A stretch of DNA of 64,000 nucleotides, taken from assembly GCA_034044135.1 (NCBI GenBank), contig CP139021.1:6300001-6364000 (forward strand), read 5' to 3'. The translations under genes and the position numbers were made by a program. Positions 53,435-62,618 of this stretch are shown in pieces (within the stretch, counting starts at the first letter, position 1; each line of letters begins with the position of its first letter). A model generated the notes under the pieces. The model saw nothing but the letters and a program-made list of their open reading frames with translations. It had not been told where the DNA came from and searched no databases. The stretch comes from Flammeovirgaceae bacterium SG7u.111. GTDB lineage: Bacteria; Bacteroidota; Bacteroidia; Cytophagales; Flammeovirgaceae.

Positions 53435-55213
53435 TTACCATCCAAAGATTTGAGTCAAATTCGGATTCAAGGTCACTTGATTTTGTGGAACAGGGCGGTA
53501 ATAATACTTTGGAGCTTCAAAAACACCTCTTTCCGGAGTAGCTACTACGTATCCTTTATCTCCTTCGGTCAGGTAAAAAGAAGCGTCGCTGCCCTGCGGA
53601 CCTACTCGGTAGTAGATATAAGGAACATCGTTTTCATTTAACTCTTTTTCTTCAGGAATAGACTCGGTGTTTGGAATCAAGAAAACATCTCCCACTCCGT
53701 CTCCAGTCAAATCAAATTTTCCAAGAGAAGGAAAATAAAGCCCTACTGGCTCTTCTTCTAACACATCTCCTGCCCCCCATCTCATTAGGTCGCCCATCCT
53801 ATGCCCTTCCAATGCCAGCTCAACCCTTCTTTCTCTTCTAATTTCCAAAAGGATAGCCGAACTTACATTAGGGTATTTAGCTTGCTGCCAAGGATCTATC
53901 GCTACACCTATAGATAATGCTGGCATCCCCGCTCTTTCTCTCACTTTATTCACCGTCATGTCTAAGTCCGCTTGCGAAAGTTCTCCCAATTCAGCTTTTG
54001 CTTCAGCGTAAGTCAACAACACTTCTGCATAGCGGATCAGAGGAATGTCCAAATTATTCATTACCGATTGGTCAGTATTATTTACAAACCCTTTCAGTTG
54101 ATGATACCCTGAAAAATTCTTTTGTAATTGTTGGATATAAATACCTCCACCTTGCGAATAAGTAGAAGTATTGATCAGTTCCCAGCCTGGAAAAGCATAC
54201 GTTTGGGAAAGGCGCGCATCCCTGTTTGCGAACTCACCAACAAACTGATTGGTCTCGAAATCAGATACGCTTGAATAATAAGAACCATCAGCATTCAAAT
54301 AAGCCATCATCAAATCTCTTGAAGGGCTAGATTCGTAATTTCCAAACATAAACGCCCACCAGCCACTGTTTTTTAGGTCATTTTCACTGATGTTCATCAA
54401 AAGAATTTCAGGATTATTACGAAGGTTTTCATTATTGAAAAGACTCCCATAATCTTCTGTCGGATTTCCTGTGTTGTAAAGAGAAAAACCACCTTCTTCC
54501 ATAATTTTTTCAGAAGCATCTCTGGCTATCTGAAGAAAAGAGTTCGCAGTGTTTTCAAGCTTCAATTCGTTGTGATATTTCCTATACGTTCCTTCATAAA
54601 GAGCATGCCTTGCCTGAAATGCCAGAGCCACCCATTTGTCCACTGCTCCGTCAGGCTGACCTGTTTGGATGTGCTCAACGGCAAATGCATAGTCTTCAAA
54701 TATTTTCTCAACTACGAAATCCCTAGGGTCACGGTCGGCAAAAAGAGCTTCCTCGTTATCAGTTGAAATCACGTAATCGTACCAAGGCACATCCGAATAT
54801 CTTTTTACCATACCCATGTAAAAATTTGCCCTAAACATCCTAGCCAAACCTTCGTAGTGGTTCAAAGTTTCTTCGGGAAGATCTGCATTTTTAAAGTTTT
54901 CCAAAAAGAAATTGATATTCCTAAGCGTCTCCCAGTCCCATCCACCATTAATTGTCTCCGCAGTTGGGTTACCTGTCATCATATTTTTGATTTCGGTAAC
55001 ACCCGTAGTTACTTGATTATCTGTAGAAGCATCGCTTGTATAAATACCCGTTCCCGAAAAATTGTAAAAACTGTTCGTGTACATCATCAAATCTTCCTCA
55101 GTATTGAAGAAGTTTTCTTTTGAAATGGAGGTTTCCGGATACCTATCCAAAAAGCTGTCGTCACATGCTGTGAAAACAGTTATAATTAGCATTGAAAATA
55201 TTATTTTTTTCAT
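53435..55213 (-). CDS. SusD/RagB family lipoprotein
   Basis: A 592-residue lipoprotein with lipobox FTAC and DDSFLDRYPETSISKENFF after it, typical of RagB/SusD. The middle contains the helical repeat scaffold (DYAFAVEHIQTGQPDGAVDKW), and the C-terminal part carries IPLIRYAEVLLTYAEAKAEL, VNKVRERAGMPAL and ERRVELALEGHRMGDLMRWG. It is the substrate-capturing lid for the SusC encoded 84 bases upstream. The ligand cannot be read from the sequence; neighbours suggest either arabinan oligosaccharide or a phosphate-bearing compound. Confidence 0.93.
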   Translation of the reverse strand: MKKIIFSMLIITVFTACDDSFLDRYPETSISKENFFNTEEDLMMYTNSFYNFSGTGIYTSDASTDNQVTTGVTEIKNMMTGNPTAETINGGWDWETLRNINFFLENFKNADLPEETLNHYEGLARMFRANFYMGMVKRYSDVPWYDYVISTDNEEALFADRDPRDFVVEKIFEDYAFAVEHIQTGQPDGAVDKWVALAFQARHALYEGTYRKYHNELKLENTANSFLQIARDASEKIMEEGGFSLYNTGNPTEDYGSLFNNENLRNNPEILLMNISENDLKNSGWWAFMFGNYESSPSRDLMMAYLNADGSYYSSVSDFETNQFVGEFANRDARLSQTYAFPGWELINTSTYSQGGGIYIQQLQKNFSGYHQLKGFVNNTDQSVMNNLDIPLIRYAEVLLTYAEAKAELGELSQADLDMTVNKVRERAGMPALSIGVAIDPWQQAKYPNVSSAILLEIRRERRVELALEGHRMGDLMRWGAGDVLEEEPVGLYFPSLGKFDLTGDGVGDVFLIPNTESIPEEKELNENDVPYIYYRVGPQGSDASFYLTEGDKGYVVATPERGVFEAPKYYYRPVPQNQVTLNPNLTQIFGW

Positions 55214-55297
55214 TTTGATAGAAATTTCAAGTTTGAAAGAAGGCTCACCAAATCAAATTCGTTGACAAACCAAAACAAATTGAAGGACTGGAATGAG

Positions 55298-58200
55298 TTA
55301 GAAATTCACGCTTAAACCCATAGAATACCTTCTTTGAAGAGGGTAAGAATATCCCCAACCGCTTTCTGTACTTCTAGAGGGATCATATTTTCTCACATCG
55401 TCGTTGATAGCTTCTGGGTCATAAAAATCCTTCAGCTCAGACCATTCTGCTAAGTTTTCGCCACTTACATAAATCCTCAAATTTGAAATTTTTGCGCGCT
55501 GGGTCAATGCATTAGGCAAGGTGTAGCCGATAGTCAAGTTTTTCAACCTCAAATATGAGCCATCTAATAAGTAGTCAGTTTGAGGAATAGCAAGCCCTTG
55601 CGCTTGGTCAATTCTTTCACCTAGGTTTCTGTCAGCTAACCAAGATTGGAGCACGGGGTATTTCGAGTCAGTGTTTGCATCGGCCAAACCAGCGTCAATA
55701 TATGCCTGCGAATGTTTCGCTCTATCCACATCGCTATCAGCCGAACCTCTGTAATAATCTAGCAAGTGCTCATACCCACCCGCATAAGGTTGCTGGTAAA
55801 AGCCCCAGTACAAGTAGTGGCGTGGGTAGAAGTCTCTTTTGGCAACTCCTTGGAAGAAAACTCTCATATCGAAATTTGACCAGTTGAAAGAAAGGTCTAC
55901 TCCATACCTCAACCTTGGCTGTAGGTTTCCAATAACAGACAGGTCTTTAGGCTCATCAACAGTCGCCCCTTTTTCTATTCTGCCATTGCCATCTGCATCT
56001 ACATATTTTGGCCAGCCCGGCACTATGTTCAATGCGCCCCATGGAATGATATCCGTTTGGTCCAATTCAGCAATTTCATCTTCTGACTGGAACAAGCCAT
56101 CGCTTTGAAGCCCCCAAATTTCTCCAATTTCCATTCCCTCATAATATTGGGGCAAACTTCTGTTTGGGTTATCAAACTTGGTAACTTTTGTTTTGCTATC
56201 GGAAAGAATGAACCTCGTGCTAAATTTAAATGGCTTATCAGCCAATAAAAATTGGTCTTGATAGCCCAAAGTAAATTCCCAACCCTTCGTCTCTAGATCT
56301 GCCGCATTTTCTAAAGGCTCGCTAGTCCCCAATACTGAAGGAAGCTCTTTTCCCAGCGTAAGCATATCAAGCGTTTCTCTTTTGTAAATATCAAAAACAG
56401 CAGTTAACCTATTTCCAAATAGACCAAGGTCAACTCCAAAGTTTAATGTGTTTACTTTTTCCCATGCATAATTAGCTGAAACTATTTGTGGAGAAGAAAT
56501 GGCCAAAGGGCGGCTATCACCAATAATATAAGGGTTTACATACGGGTTCATTGTAGGGATATAATCATATTCATCTACAAATTGATTACCCAGCGTACCG
56601 TAAGAAGCTCTAAGTTTAAACTGATTTACAGTATTTATTATAGGCTCAAAGAATGACTCAGAATCAATTCTCCAAGCTGCCGATGCCGATGGGAAGAATC
56701 CCCACCTTTTGTCAGAAGGGAACTTGGAAGAACCATCGTAGCGACCGTTGAACTCGACTATATATTTGTCTTTGTAATTATAATTTGCCCTAAAAAACGC
56801 ACCTTGTACAGCCCATTCCCTGATCGATTCTCCCAAAAATACTTCTCCAGTGGCAAGAGCAACGGTTGGGAATGCAGAGGAAACAAGATTAGTTTTTTGA
56901 GAATAAAAATACTCGTACTTGTTTTCCTCCTGATTATATCCAGCAATCGCACTTAAATTATGATCACCTAAGCTTTTTGTAACCGTAGTATAAATATTAA
57001 ATACAGTATATGTGTTTTCTGCATTGGTCCTTAAAGCCCAACTATTTCCTTGTTCCCGAATATCTCCTGGTCCATACCCAATTTTGTACTTTGTCTGATA
57101 AATGTCGTTGTTATCGATATTTTTCCGGATAGTGAAATCTGAATTTATTCTTAATGCCCTATCAAAAAAGCTCATTTCACCTGTAAAAGCAGTTTGATAG
57201 ATATTCAGTTTGTTTGTACTTAGGCCACCGTCTTTTAATTGTGCTTTGTAAATACCTACCTCTGTATTGGCAAATGATCCATCAGGGTTAATATCCCAAT
57301 CATTTGGATGAAAATTGTAGATCTGCCACATTTCATCAACACTTTTAAAGTCATCATCTTCCGTAGTCGGATCGTCGTACTTAAAATAAGTTGGCCTTGT
57401 TCTTTCTGTAAAAGCTAAGGAAGTATTATTACCTAATTTTAACCAATCAAATACTTGGTAATCCACTTTACTTCTAAAAGAATATCTCTTGTATCTGTCA
57501 GGAGCAATATTATCAATAATGCCTTCCTGATCATCGTAGGATGTTGACAATAAAAAAGATGTTTTTTCACCTCTAGCTCCTATAGAAAGGTTATGCTGCT
57601 GAGAAAAAGTCATATCTTCCAAAAACTCTTTCGTCCAATCTTTGTCGCCCATGTACTCCCATTGCCCTGCCGCAGTTGGGTTTTCTCTTACGCTTGGCGT
57701 AGAAGGATTGTCCGATTTTTCTTTAGCATATTGGTAAGTTTGGTCGCTATAGTTTTGGTTGTCCCACGGAGTGTTGTCTGTAGAAGTTTCCCTCACCCTC
57801 AAATAAATGTAAGGGTCGGTCACCTTATTGGGCAATACGGTAGGTTTATTCCAAGAAAAGTTATTTGAATAGCTTAGGCTAACACCTTCCGTCGATTTTG
57901 TTTTGGTGGTGATCAAAATGACACCATATGCTGCCCTCGCTCCATAGATAGCTGCTGAAGAAGCATCTTTAAGTACTGAAATATTTTCAACATCGTTAGG
58001 AGAAATTGTATTAATTTCCCTTGCATCCATAGGCACACCATCTACTATTATTAGTGGCTGTCCACCATTTATAGAAGTAAAACCCCTGATATTGAAGTTT
58101 GGGGCAGTACCCGGCTCACCACTCAAATAATCGATATTGAGGTTAGGTGAAATACCTTGCAGTCCTTGCGCCAAGGTTTGGATTGGTCTACTTGCCAAGG

Positions 58201-58627
58201 TTTGCTTGTCAATGGCATCAACCGCCCCCGAAAGGTTTTCCTTTTTCTGTTCTCCATAGCCTACTACCACAATTTCATCTAGTGAAAGTGCATCAGATGC
58301 CATTGTTATTTCAAAAAATGTTTGGCTTCCTACTTCAATTTCTTGGGTCACAAAACCAATAAATGAAACCAAAAGCACCTTTCCTTTCTCAACTTGAAGT
58401 TTAAAATTCCCGTCCAAATCGGTTACCACTCCTTGAGTTGTTCCTTTGATCAGAACCGTTGCCCCAACTAATGGAGCTCCATCATTTGCATCTGTTATTG
58501 TACCTGAAATTAAAGTAGCTTGGGATTTCGCTGTAAAAGCGAACATGATTACTGTACAAGATAGAAGAAGAGCTTTTTTTAGCTCTATTCCCCATCCTTG
58601 GTTTCTTGGTAAAAATTTCTTTTCCAT
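55298..58627 (-). CDS. SusC/RagA TonB-dependent transporter
   Basis: A 1109-residue outer-membrane transporter. The signal peptide has an unusually long charged head (MEKKFLPRNQGWGIELKK) before the hydrophobic part. A carboxypeptidase-D-like domain (LISGTITDANDGAPLVGATV), the TonB-box region LDEIVVVGYGEQKKE, the plug with NISVLKDASSAAIYGARAA and GVILITTK, and a barrel ending YSMGLSVNF follow. It works with the downstream SusD. A hairpin lies 2 bases before its ATG and a TetR-type operator about 47 bases before it, so control by the divergent TetR protein is likely. Confidence 0.94.
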   Translation of the reverse strand: MEKKFLPRNQGWGIELKKALLLSCTVIMFAFTAKSQATLISGTITDANDGAPLVGATVLIKGTTQGVVTDLDGNFKLQVEKGKVLLVSFIGFVTQEIEVGSQTFFEITMASDALSLDEIVVVGYGEQKKENLSGAVDAIDKQTLASRPIQTLAQGLQGISPNLNIDYLSGEPGTAPNFNIRGFTSINGGQPLIIVDGVPMDAREINTISPNDVENISVLKDASSAAIYGARAAYGVILITTKTKSTEGVSLSYSNNFSWNKPTVLPNKVTDPYIYLRVRETSTDNTPWDNQNYSDQTYQYAKEKSDNPSTPSVRENPTAAGQWEYMGDKDWTKEFLEDMTFSQQHNLSIGARGEKTSFLLSTSYDDQEGIIDNIAPDRYKRYSFRSKVDYQVFDWLKLGNNTSLAFTERTRPTYFKYDDPTTEDDDFKSVDEMWQIYNFHPNDWDINPDGSFANTEVGIYKAQLKDGGLSTNKLNIYQTAFTGEMSFFDRALRINSDFTIRKNIDNNDIYQTKYKIGYGPGDIREQGNSWALRTNAENTYTVFNIYTTVTKSLGDHNLSAIAGYNQEENKYEYFYSQKTNLVSSAFPTVALATGEVFLGESIREWAVQGAFFRANYNYKDKYIVEFNGRYDGSSKFPSDKRWGFFPSASAAWRIDSESFFEPIINTVNQFKLRASYGTLGNQFVDEYDYIPTMNPYVNPYIIGDSRPLAISSPQIVSANYAWEKVNTLNFGVDLGLFGNRLTAVFDIYKRETLDMLTLGKELPSVLGTSEPLENAADLETKGWEFTLGYQDQFLLADKPFKFSTRFILSDSKTKVTKFDNPNRSLPQYYEGMEIGEIWGLQSDGLFQSEDEIAELDQTDIIPWGALNIVPGWPKYVDADGNGRIEKGATVDEPKDLSVIGNLQPRLRYGVDLSFNWSNFDMRVFFQGVAKRDFYPRHYLYWGFYQQPYAGGYEHLLDYYRGSADSDVDRAKHSQAYIDAGLADANTDSKYPVLQSWLADRNLGERIDQAQGLAIPQTDYLLDGSYLRLKNLTIGYTLPNALTQRAKISNLRIYVSGENLAEWSELKDFYDPEAINDDVRKYDPSRSTESGWGYSYPLQRRYSMGLSVNF

Positions 58628-58629
58628 AG

Positions 58630-58665
58630 TATAGATTTACATTAAAAGATTTAGGTAAATCTATA
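58630..58665 (-). promoter_or_regulatory. Hairpin directly before the second susC start
   Basis: Perfect 11-base arms TATAGATTTAC (58630-58640) and GTAAATCTATA (58655-58665) with a 14-base loop. The hairpin ends 2 bases before the ATG, so in RNA it would cover the translation initiation region. Alternatively it is a second protein-binding site. Confidence 0.55.
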
Positions 58666-58673
58666 GGTTGAAA

Positions 58674-58703
58674 ATATATTGATTGACTGTTCAATCAATA
58701 TAT
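58674..58703. promoter_or_regulatory. 30-base TetR-type operator
   Basis: Perfect 13-base arms (58674-58686 and 58691-58703, core TTGATTGA / TCAATCAA) around CTGT. It lies between the divergent susC and TetR genes, 47 bases from the susC ATG and 78 from the TetR ATG. The TATATTTTC stretch read on the minus strand at its susC-side edge may be the susC -7 region. Confidence 0.75.
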
Positions 58704-58750
58704 AATAAAAGCTTAATATTGCTGTAAAACATTAGGTATGTTATATTGGA

Positions 58751-58758
58751 TATCTTTG
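58751..58758 (+). promoter_or_regulatory. Candidate -7 box of the TetR gene
   Basis: TATCTTTG matches TAnnTTTG and leaves a leader of about 17 nt to the ATG at 58782. The operator ends 47 bases upstream. Confidence 0.5.
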
Positions 58759-58781
58759 CGATCTGTGTTAACAAAAATTCT

Positions 58782-59384
58782 ATGGGAAGAAAAAGTTTGA
58801 AAGAAATAAGGCAGAAAGAGATCATTTCTGGCTTTTACCAAGTGGCAAAAGAGATAGGTCTCGAAAATGCTTCGATAGCGAAGGTGGCCAATCACCTGAA
58901 TATCAATCCGAGTTTGATCTTGCATTATTTTAAGACAAGAGAAGAGCTGTTGTTTGGCTTGATTTCTTTCATTTTAGAAAGCTATAGCGAGATTTATGCT
59001 ATAGAATCGGAAGATAACTTAAATCTGGCTAAACTTCAATCGGTGATCGATGTGTTATTCTCTAGGAAATGGGACGAATTGTTTGATGACGGAGTCTTTT
59101 TTAGCTGTTATTCAATGATTTATAGAGATGAATCTATAAAAAAGAGTTTCAAAAAACTTCACGATTCCTTAAGGTTAATGTTAGCTGGCGTTCTTGAAAA
59201 CTACCGCGATGAAGGAATAATTTCAATTGATGATCCGCTCAAAACAGCTGAAAGAATTTTTATCTTGATAGAAGGAGCCTATTACTATTTGGGTATGATA
59301 GACGACCTTGAAGAGTACGAGAAAAAAGTAGAAGATTACAAAGCGTTGACCTATCAAATAATCAATATCTCAGTGGAGATTTAA
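58782..59384 (+). CDS. TetR family transcriptional repressor
   Basis: A 200-residue regulator. The N-terminal TetR HTH is complete: KEIRQKEIISGFYQVAKEIG, then ASIAKVANHLNINPSLILHYF with the recognition helix, then KTREELLFGLISFIL. The C-terminal helical ligand domain is of ordinary size and not specific. The SLILHYF/HYF type of HTH resembles BetI-like members, but the ligand is unknown. It is divergent from the second susC and faces a strong palindromic operator, so it probably represses both susC/D and itself. The frame extends upstream to 58746; the ATG at 58782 gives the usual start. Its stop overlaps that of the convergent membrane-protein gene by 4 bases. Confidence 0.9.
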   Translation: MGRKSLKEIRQKEIISGFYQVAKEIGLENASIAKVANHLNINPSLILHYFKTREELLFGLISFILESYSEIYAIESEDNLNLAKLQSVIDVLFSRKWDELFDDGVFFSCYSMIYRDESIKKSFKKLHDSLRLMLAGVLENYRDEGIISIDDPLKTAERIFILIEGAYYYLGMIDDLEEYEKKVEDYKALTYQIINISVEI

Positions 59385-59650
59385 GCAGCTTTCTTCCCAT
59401 TTTTAATTCTTACAACTGCCCCTAAGGCTATTACCGTCCATACTATATTCACCACAAATGTGGGGTTGTCTTGCAGCTCAATTGCATTGATGACCAAGCA
59501 TGCCCCACCTATAGCATTCAGTATATGGTAAAGTGACTTTGACCCAGAAAGCACTTTTATGCTCAACAAAAAGTAGGCAACTATAAAAGTGATGGCACCC
59601 AACCAGCCTATTAATTCATACACTGTCATTCCGAAGTAAGAAGAGTTCAT
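59381..59650 (-). CDS. Small membrane protein, CBU_0592-like
   Basis: An 89-residue protein with three hydrophobic helices: ELIGWLGAITFIVAYFLLS, SLYHILNAIGGACLVINAI and TFVVNIVWTVIALGAVVRI. The pattern YELIGWLGA ... LNAIGGACL ... PTFVVNIVW fits the CBU_0592 family of uncharacterised inner-membrane proteins. The open frame extends to 59710; starts at 59650 (MNSSYFGM) or 59629 (MTVYELIG) are both possible. It is convergent with, and just overlaps, the TetR gene. Confidence 0.7.
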   Translation of the reverse strand: MNSSYFGMTVYELIGWLGAITFIVAYFLLSIKVLSGSKSLYHILNAIGGACLVINAIELQDNPTFVVNIVWTVIALGAVVRIKNGKKAA

Positions 59651-59846
59651 CTCAATTGGTTCAAATAAATTTCCCGCCTTGCTTGTTAGCAGGCTCAAAT
59701 CACGTCGCAAAGTTGAACATTTTTGATATACTAATCATTTTCTGAATAGAAAACAGTGACGTTGATTAAAGTCTTTGTTTACAAGCGAAAATATAAGCCA
59801 AAACAAACCATTTGTAGCGTGAAGAAATAACTTTAATCAACTTCAG

Positions 59847-59879
59847 AAAAAAAGAACACTCCCAAGTTGAGAGTGCTCT
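59847..59879 (-). terminator. Terminator of the arabinan operon
   Basis: On the minus strand AGAGCACUCUC pairs with GGGAGUGUUCU (two G-U pairs) around AACUU, followed by seven U. It lies about 45 bases past the first GH43 stop. Confidence 0.9.
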
Positions 59880-59923
59880 GATTTTAATACACCTGTATAA
59901 AATATGAAACTGATTTCTGCTAT

Positions 59924-60907
59924 TTACCAAGAAACAATAGGCCAAGCATCCTTGTCCCAACCGATTTCTCTAATAATCAACTTGGGCTTTCCTTCATCGG
60001 CAGCATCGTAAGCATGCGAGATAAAGTAGTCCTTCTCGCCAAATGTGTATGCCGAATTGTGCCCTACGCCGTGCCAATCCTCGTTCCCTTCTATTACAAT
60101 TGAACCACCTCCTTCATCCAGCCGGACTCCGTCTTTGTCGAGGTAGGGACCGGTAACCGTTTTTGAGCGACCTACTGCTACTTTATAAGTACTTTCTGAA
60201 CCTTTACAACAATAATCAAAGGAAACAAAAAGGTAATAATAGTTTCCATTTTTGAAGATAAAAGGCGCTTCTACAGCTCCTTCTCCAGGATCCACATCCT
60301 GCCTTTTAAAACTTCTTTCCCTCTTGGAAAGGGTGTACCATTCTTCTGGTTGGGCAACCTTGTCCAAGTTTTCATCCAACTTTACCAACTTCATTCCTAC
60401 CCAAAAAGAGCCAAAACTCATCCAAGGATCTCCTTTTTCATCAAAAACCAAGTTGGGGTCAATCGCATTCCAAAGGTCACGTCCTGGCACTGACTGGATT
60501 ACTTTGCCATGATCTATCCATTCAAAATCAGGGGACGATGGATCAAGAGTTTTATTTGTTACCAAACCTATACAAGATGTGTTTTTACCAAATGCCGAAA
60601 TTGAATAATAAAGATAGTACTGACCATTATAATAATGGATATCTGGCGCCCATATATGACCCCTGAAGCCTTTTACAGCATTTTGTGCCCATTGAGGAGG
60701 ATCTGAGAAGACAGGCTTTTCCCTTTTCCACTCCTCCATATCTTTGGAAGTGTGAACTGAGATTCCCCAGCCTGTGCAAAATAGATAGTAGGTATCGCCT
60801 TGCTTGATTATCACCGGGTCGTGAACCATAGTACCATTTTCTTGCGCTTGGCAACTAGCATAGAGGAATGAACCTAAAAAGAAAAGTATGTACAATAAGT
60901 TTTTCAT
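59924..60907 (-). CDS. GH43 endo-arabinanase / arabinosidase
   Basis: A 327-residue exported glycosidase with a five-blade propeller fold. The three catalytic acids of GH43 are in place: aspartate in MVHDPVIIK, the second aspartate in LWNAIDPNLVFDEKGDPWMS, and the glutamate in GEGAVEAPFIFKNG. The AIDP...GSFW stretch and FVSFDYCCKG are typical of endo-1,5-alpha-L-arabinanases. The signal peptide ends YASC or QAQ, so lipidation is uncertain. It is the last gene of a three-gene set after GH43 and GH51, with a 19-base gap. Confidence 0.88.
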   Translation of the reverse strand: MKNLLYILFFLGSFLYASCQAQENGTMVHDPVIIKQGDTYYLFCTGWGISVHTSKDMEEWKREKPVFSDPPQWAQNAVKGFRGHIWAPDIHYYNGQYYLYYSISAFGKNTSCIGLVTNKTLDPSSPDFEWIDHGKVIQSVPGRDLWNAIDPNLVFDEKGDPWMSFGSFWVGMKLVKLDENLDKVAQPEEWYTLSKRERSFKRQDVDPGEGAVEAPFIFKNGNYYYLFVSFDYCCKGSESTYKVAVGRSKTVTGPYLDKDGVRLDEGGGSIVIEGNEDWHGVGHNSAYTFGEKDYFISHAYDAADEGKPKLIIREIGWDKDAWPIVSW

Positions 60908-60926
60908 CTTCTTTTGATTTGAATTA

Positions 60927-62540
60927 TCAGTCGACCTTCTTTCCCCATACTGGCTTTCCTGAAGAGGTTAACCCTGAATAGGTTATTGTCCTTCTTCGAG
61001 GAAGAGCTTCCCAATCCCATGCCTCAAAAACTTGGCATTTAACTCCACCTACCGTAATCGTATTAGAAGCAGCATCAAAAGACCATGTACCTGATAGTTC
61101 CCCTTTAACCGATCCGTCGCTTCCTAATGTGACATAACCAGAATTTTGAATGGTTTGGTATTGATACTCCATGGTGATTTGCTCCCATAAGCCAGCCATG
61201 TCTGCTTGAGTTAAAGTAGTGTCGGGCACTCCAGCAAATCTTTCTGGGGCAAGCACAGGCCACCCATCTTCCGTCCATTTGATCTCTCGCACATGTCCCA
61301 TCATTACGGCATTAGAAACATTGATACCGGGGACGCCTTCAGGCAAACGGGCTTGGGATGAATAAAACCATTCTTTGGTATCTGGGTCTTGGAACACGGA
61401 GCAGTGGGAAAACCCTACCCAGCCAGTATGGTTCTTGAATGAGTAAGGGTGGGTAAGCATTGGCCAGCATTCTGCTCCACCCGTAACACTTTCACCTGTA
61501 ATGGTTTCATAGGGACCTAAAATGTTTTTTGAACGTGCTACGCGTGTATTATAAGCGACAGAAAGTTCATCATAAGCGACAAACAAGTAATAATAGCCTG
61601 TATTTTCATTATACATAATTTCAGGTCCTTCCATTGCTTGCCATCTATTGGTACTGATATTTCCCCGCCCAGCTATTCGCACTCCATAATCTTCTAATTT
61701 TTCTAATTGAAAAGGCTTGCCAGTAGTTGGATCTAACTCCACCGCTGCAATTCCTGTATGCCACGATCCATAGATCAACCAATGATCGCCTTCAGGTGTG
61801 ATTGAAACCGTAGGGTCGATTGCGTTAAATTGGAAGTAAGCACTCCAGTCGGAGGTATTACTACGCAAAAAGGTTTCTTTTCCATCTGGTTCTGAGCAAA
61901 TTACCATCCCCTTATCTTCCCACACATTACTTGCTAAGTCGGTAGATTCGGCCATTCCTATGAAAGCCCGCTCCGTCCAAGAGGTTGCATTAGCTACGAT
62001 CAGGTCAGTGACTACTATAGAATAATAGAGCCTATATACCTCCCCAAATTTTAAAATATAAGGGGCCCAATACCCATAACTTGGATTTTCGATGGGCTCT
62101 AACCCTATTCTAGCTCTTTTGTTGTTCAAAGAATCTTTTACCCAATCAGGTGCTTCTGACAGAGCTGCACCGAGGTACTCCCAGTTTATCAAGTCCTTCG
62201 ATCTTCTGTAAGGGAAGTGACCGTGTCCTTCGTGAGCATTTCCATAAGAAGCATCGGTTTGGTACATGTAGTAATACTCACCATCTTTCGCTACGGAAGG
62301 ATCATGCACATTGGCCAAGTTCCATTGCCCCCTGCTGGACCAACTTGCATAAGGAGTATAGTTATCAGAATATGTAGGCCCTGGAAATGTATCTACTGGT
62401 TTTTCAACCTCTTCTTCTTCCTCCTCTTTGTCAGGTTGAGGATCATCTTCATTGCTACAGCTTTGAAGAGCTAAGAATAATCCCAAAAGAAATAACCATT
62501 GGACTATAAAAAGGTTAACTCTACTTCTTTTCACCTTCAT
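60927..62540 (-). CDS. GH43 arabinan endo-1,5-arabinosidase, surface lipoprotein
   Basis: A 537-residue lipoprotein anchored at LQSC. The very acidic stretch after it (SNEDDPQPDKEEEEEEVEK) is both a surface-export signal and a flexible tether. Catalytic acids lie in ANVHDPSVAKDG, FQFNAIDPTVSITPEGDHW and QAMEGPEIMYN. The last 100 residues (GLWEQITMEYQYQTIQNSGY ... TWSFDAASNTITVGG) form a beta domain like the C-terminal domain of arabinan endo-1,5-alpha-L-arabinosidases. I infer that it cuts arabinan outside the cell, feeding the smaller GH43 and GH51. Confidence 0.88.
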   Translation of the reverse strand: MKVKRSRVNLFIVQWLFLLGLFLALQSCSNEDDPQPDKEEEEEEVEKPVDTFPGPTYSDNYTPYASWSSRGQWNLANVHDPSVAKDGEYYYMYQTDASYGNAHEGHGHFPYRRSKDLINWEYLGAALSEAPDWVKDSLNNKRARIGLEPIENPSYGYWAPYILKFGEVYRLYYSIVVTDLIVANATSWTERAFIGMAESTDLASNVWEDKGMVICSEPDGKETFLRSNTSDWSAYFQFNAIDPTVSITPEGDHWLIYGSWHTGIAAVELDPTTGKPFQLEKLEDYGVRIAGRGNISTNRWQAMEGPEIMYNENTGYYYLFVAYDELSVAYNTRVARSKNILGPYETITGESVTGGAECWPMLTHPYSFKNHTGWVGFSHCSVFQDPDTKEWFYSSQARLPEGVPGINVSNAVMMGHVREIKWTEDGWPVLAPERFAGVPDTTLTQADMAGLWEQITMEYQYQTIQNSGYVTLGSDGSVKGELSGTWSFDAASNTITVGGVKCQVFEAWDWEALPRRRTITYSGLTSSGKPVWGKKVD

Positions 62541-62618
62541 AATTAGTTTAATAAATGGCGTCCATTGACTGGTGTTATATTCTACACTATCAATGACCTT
62601 TAGGTATGTTAAAAATGT

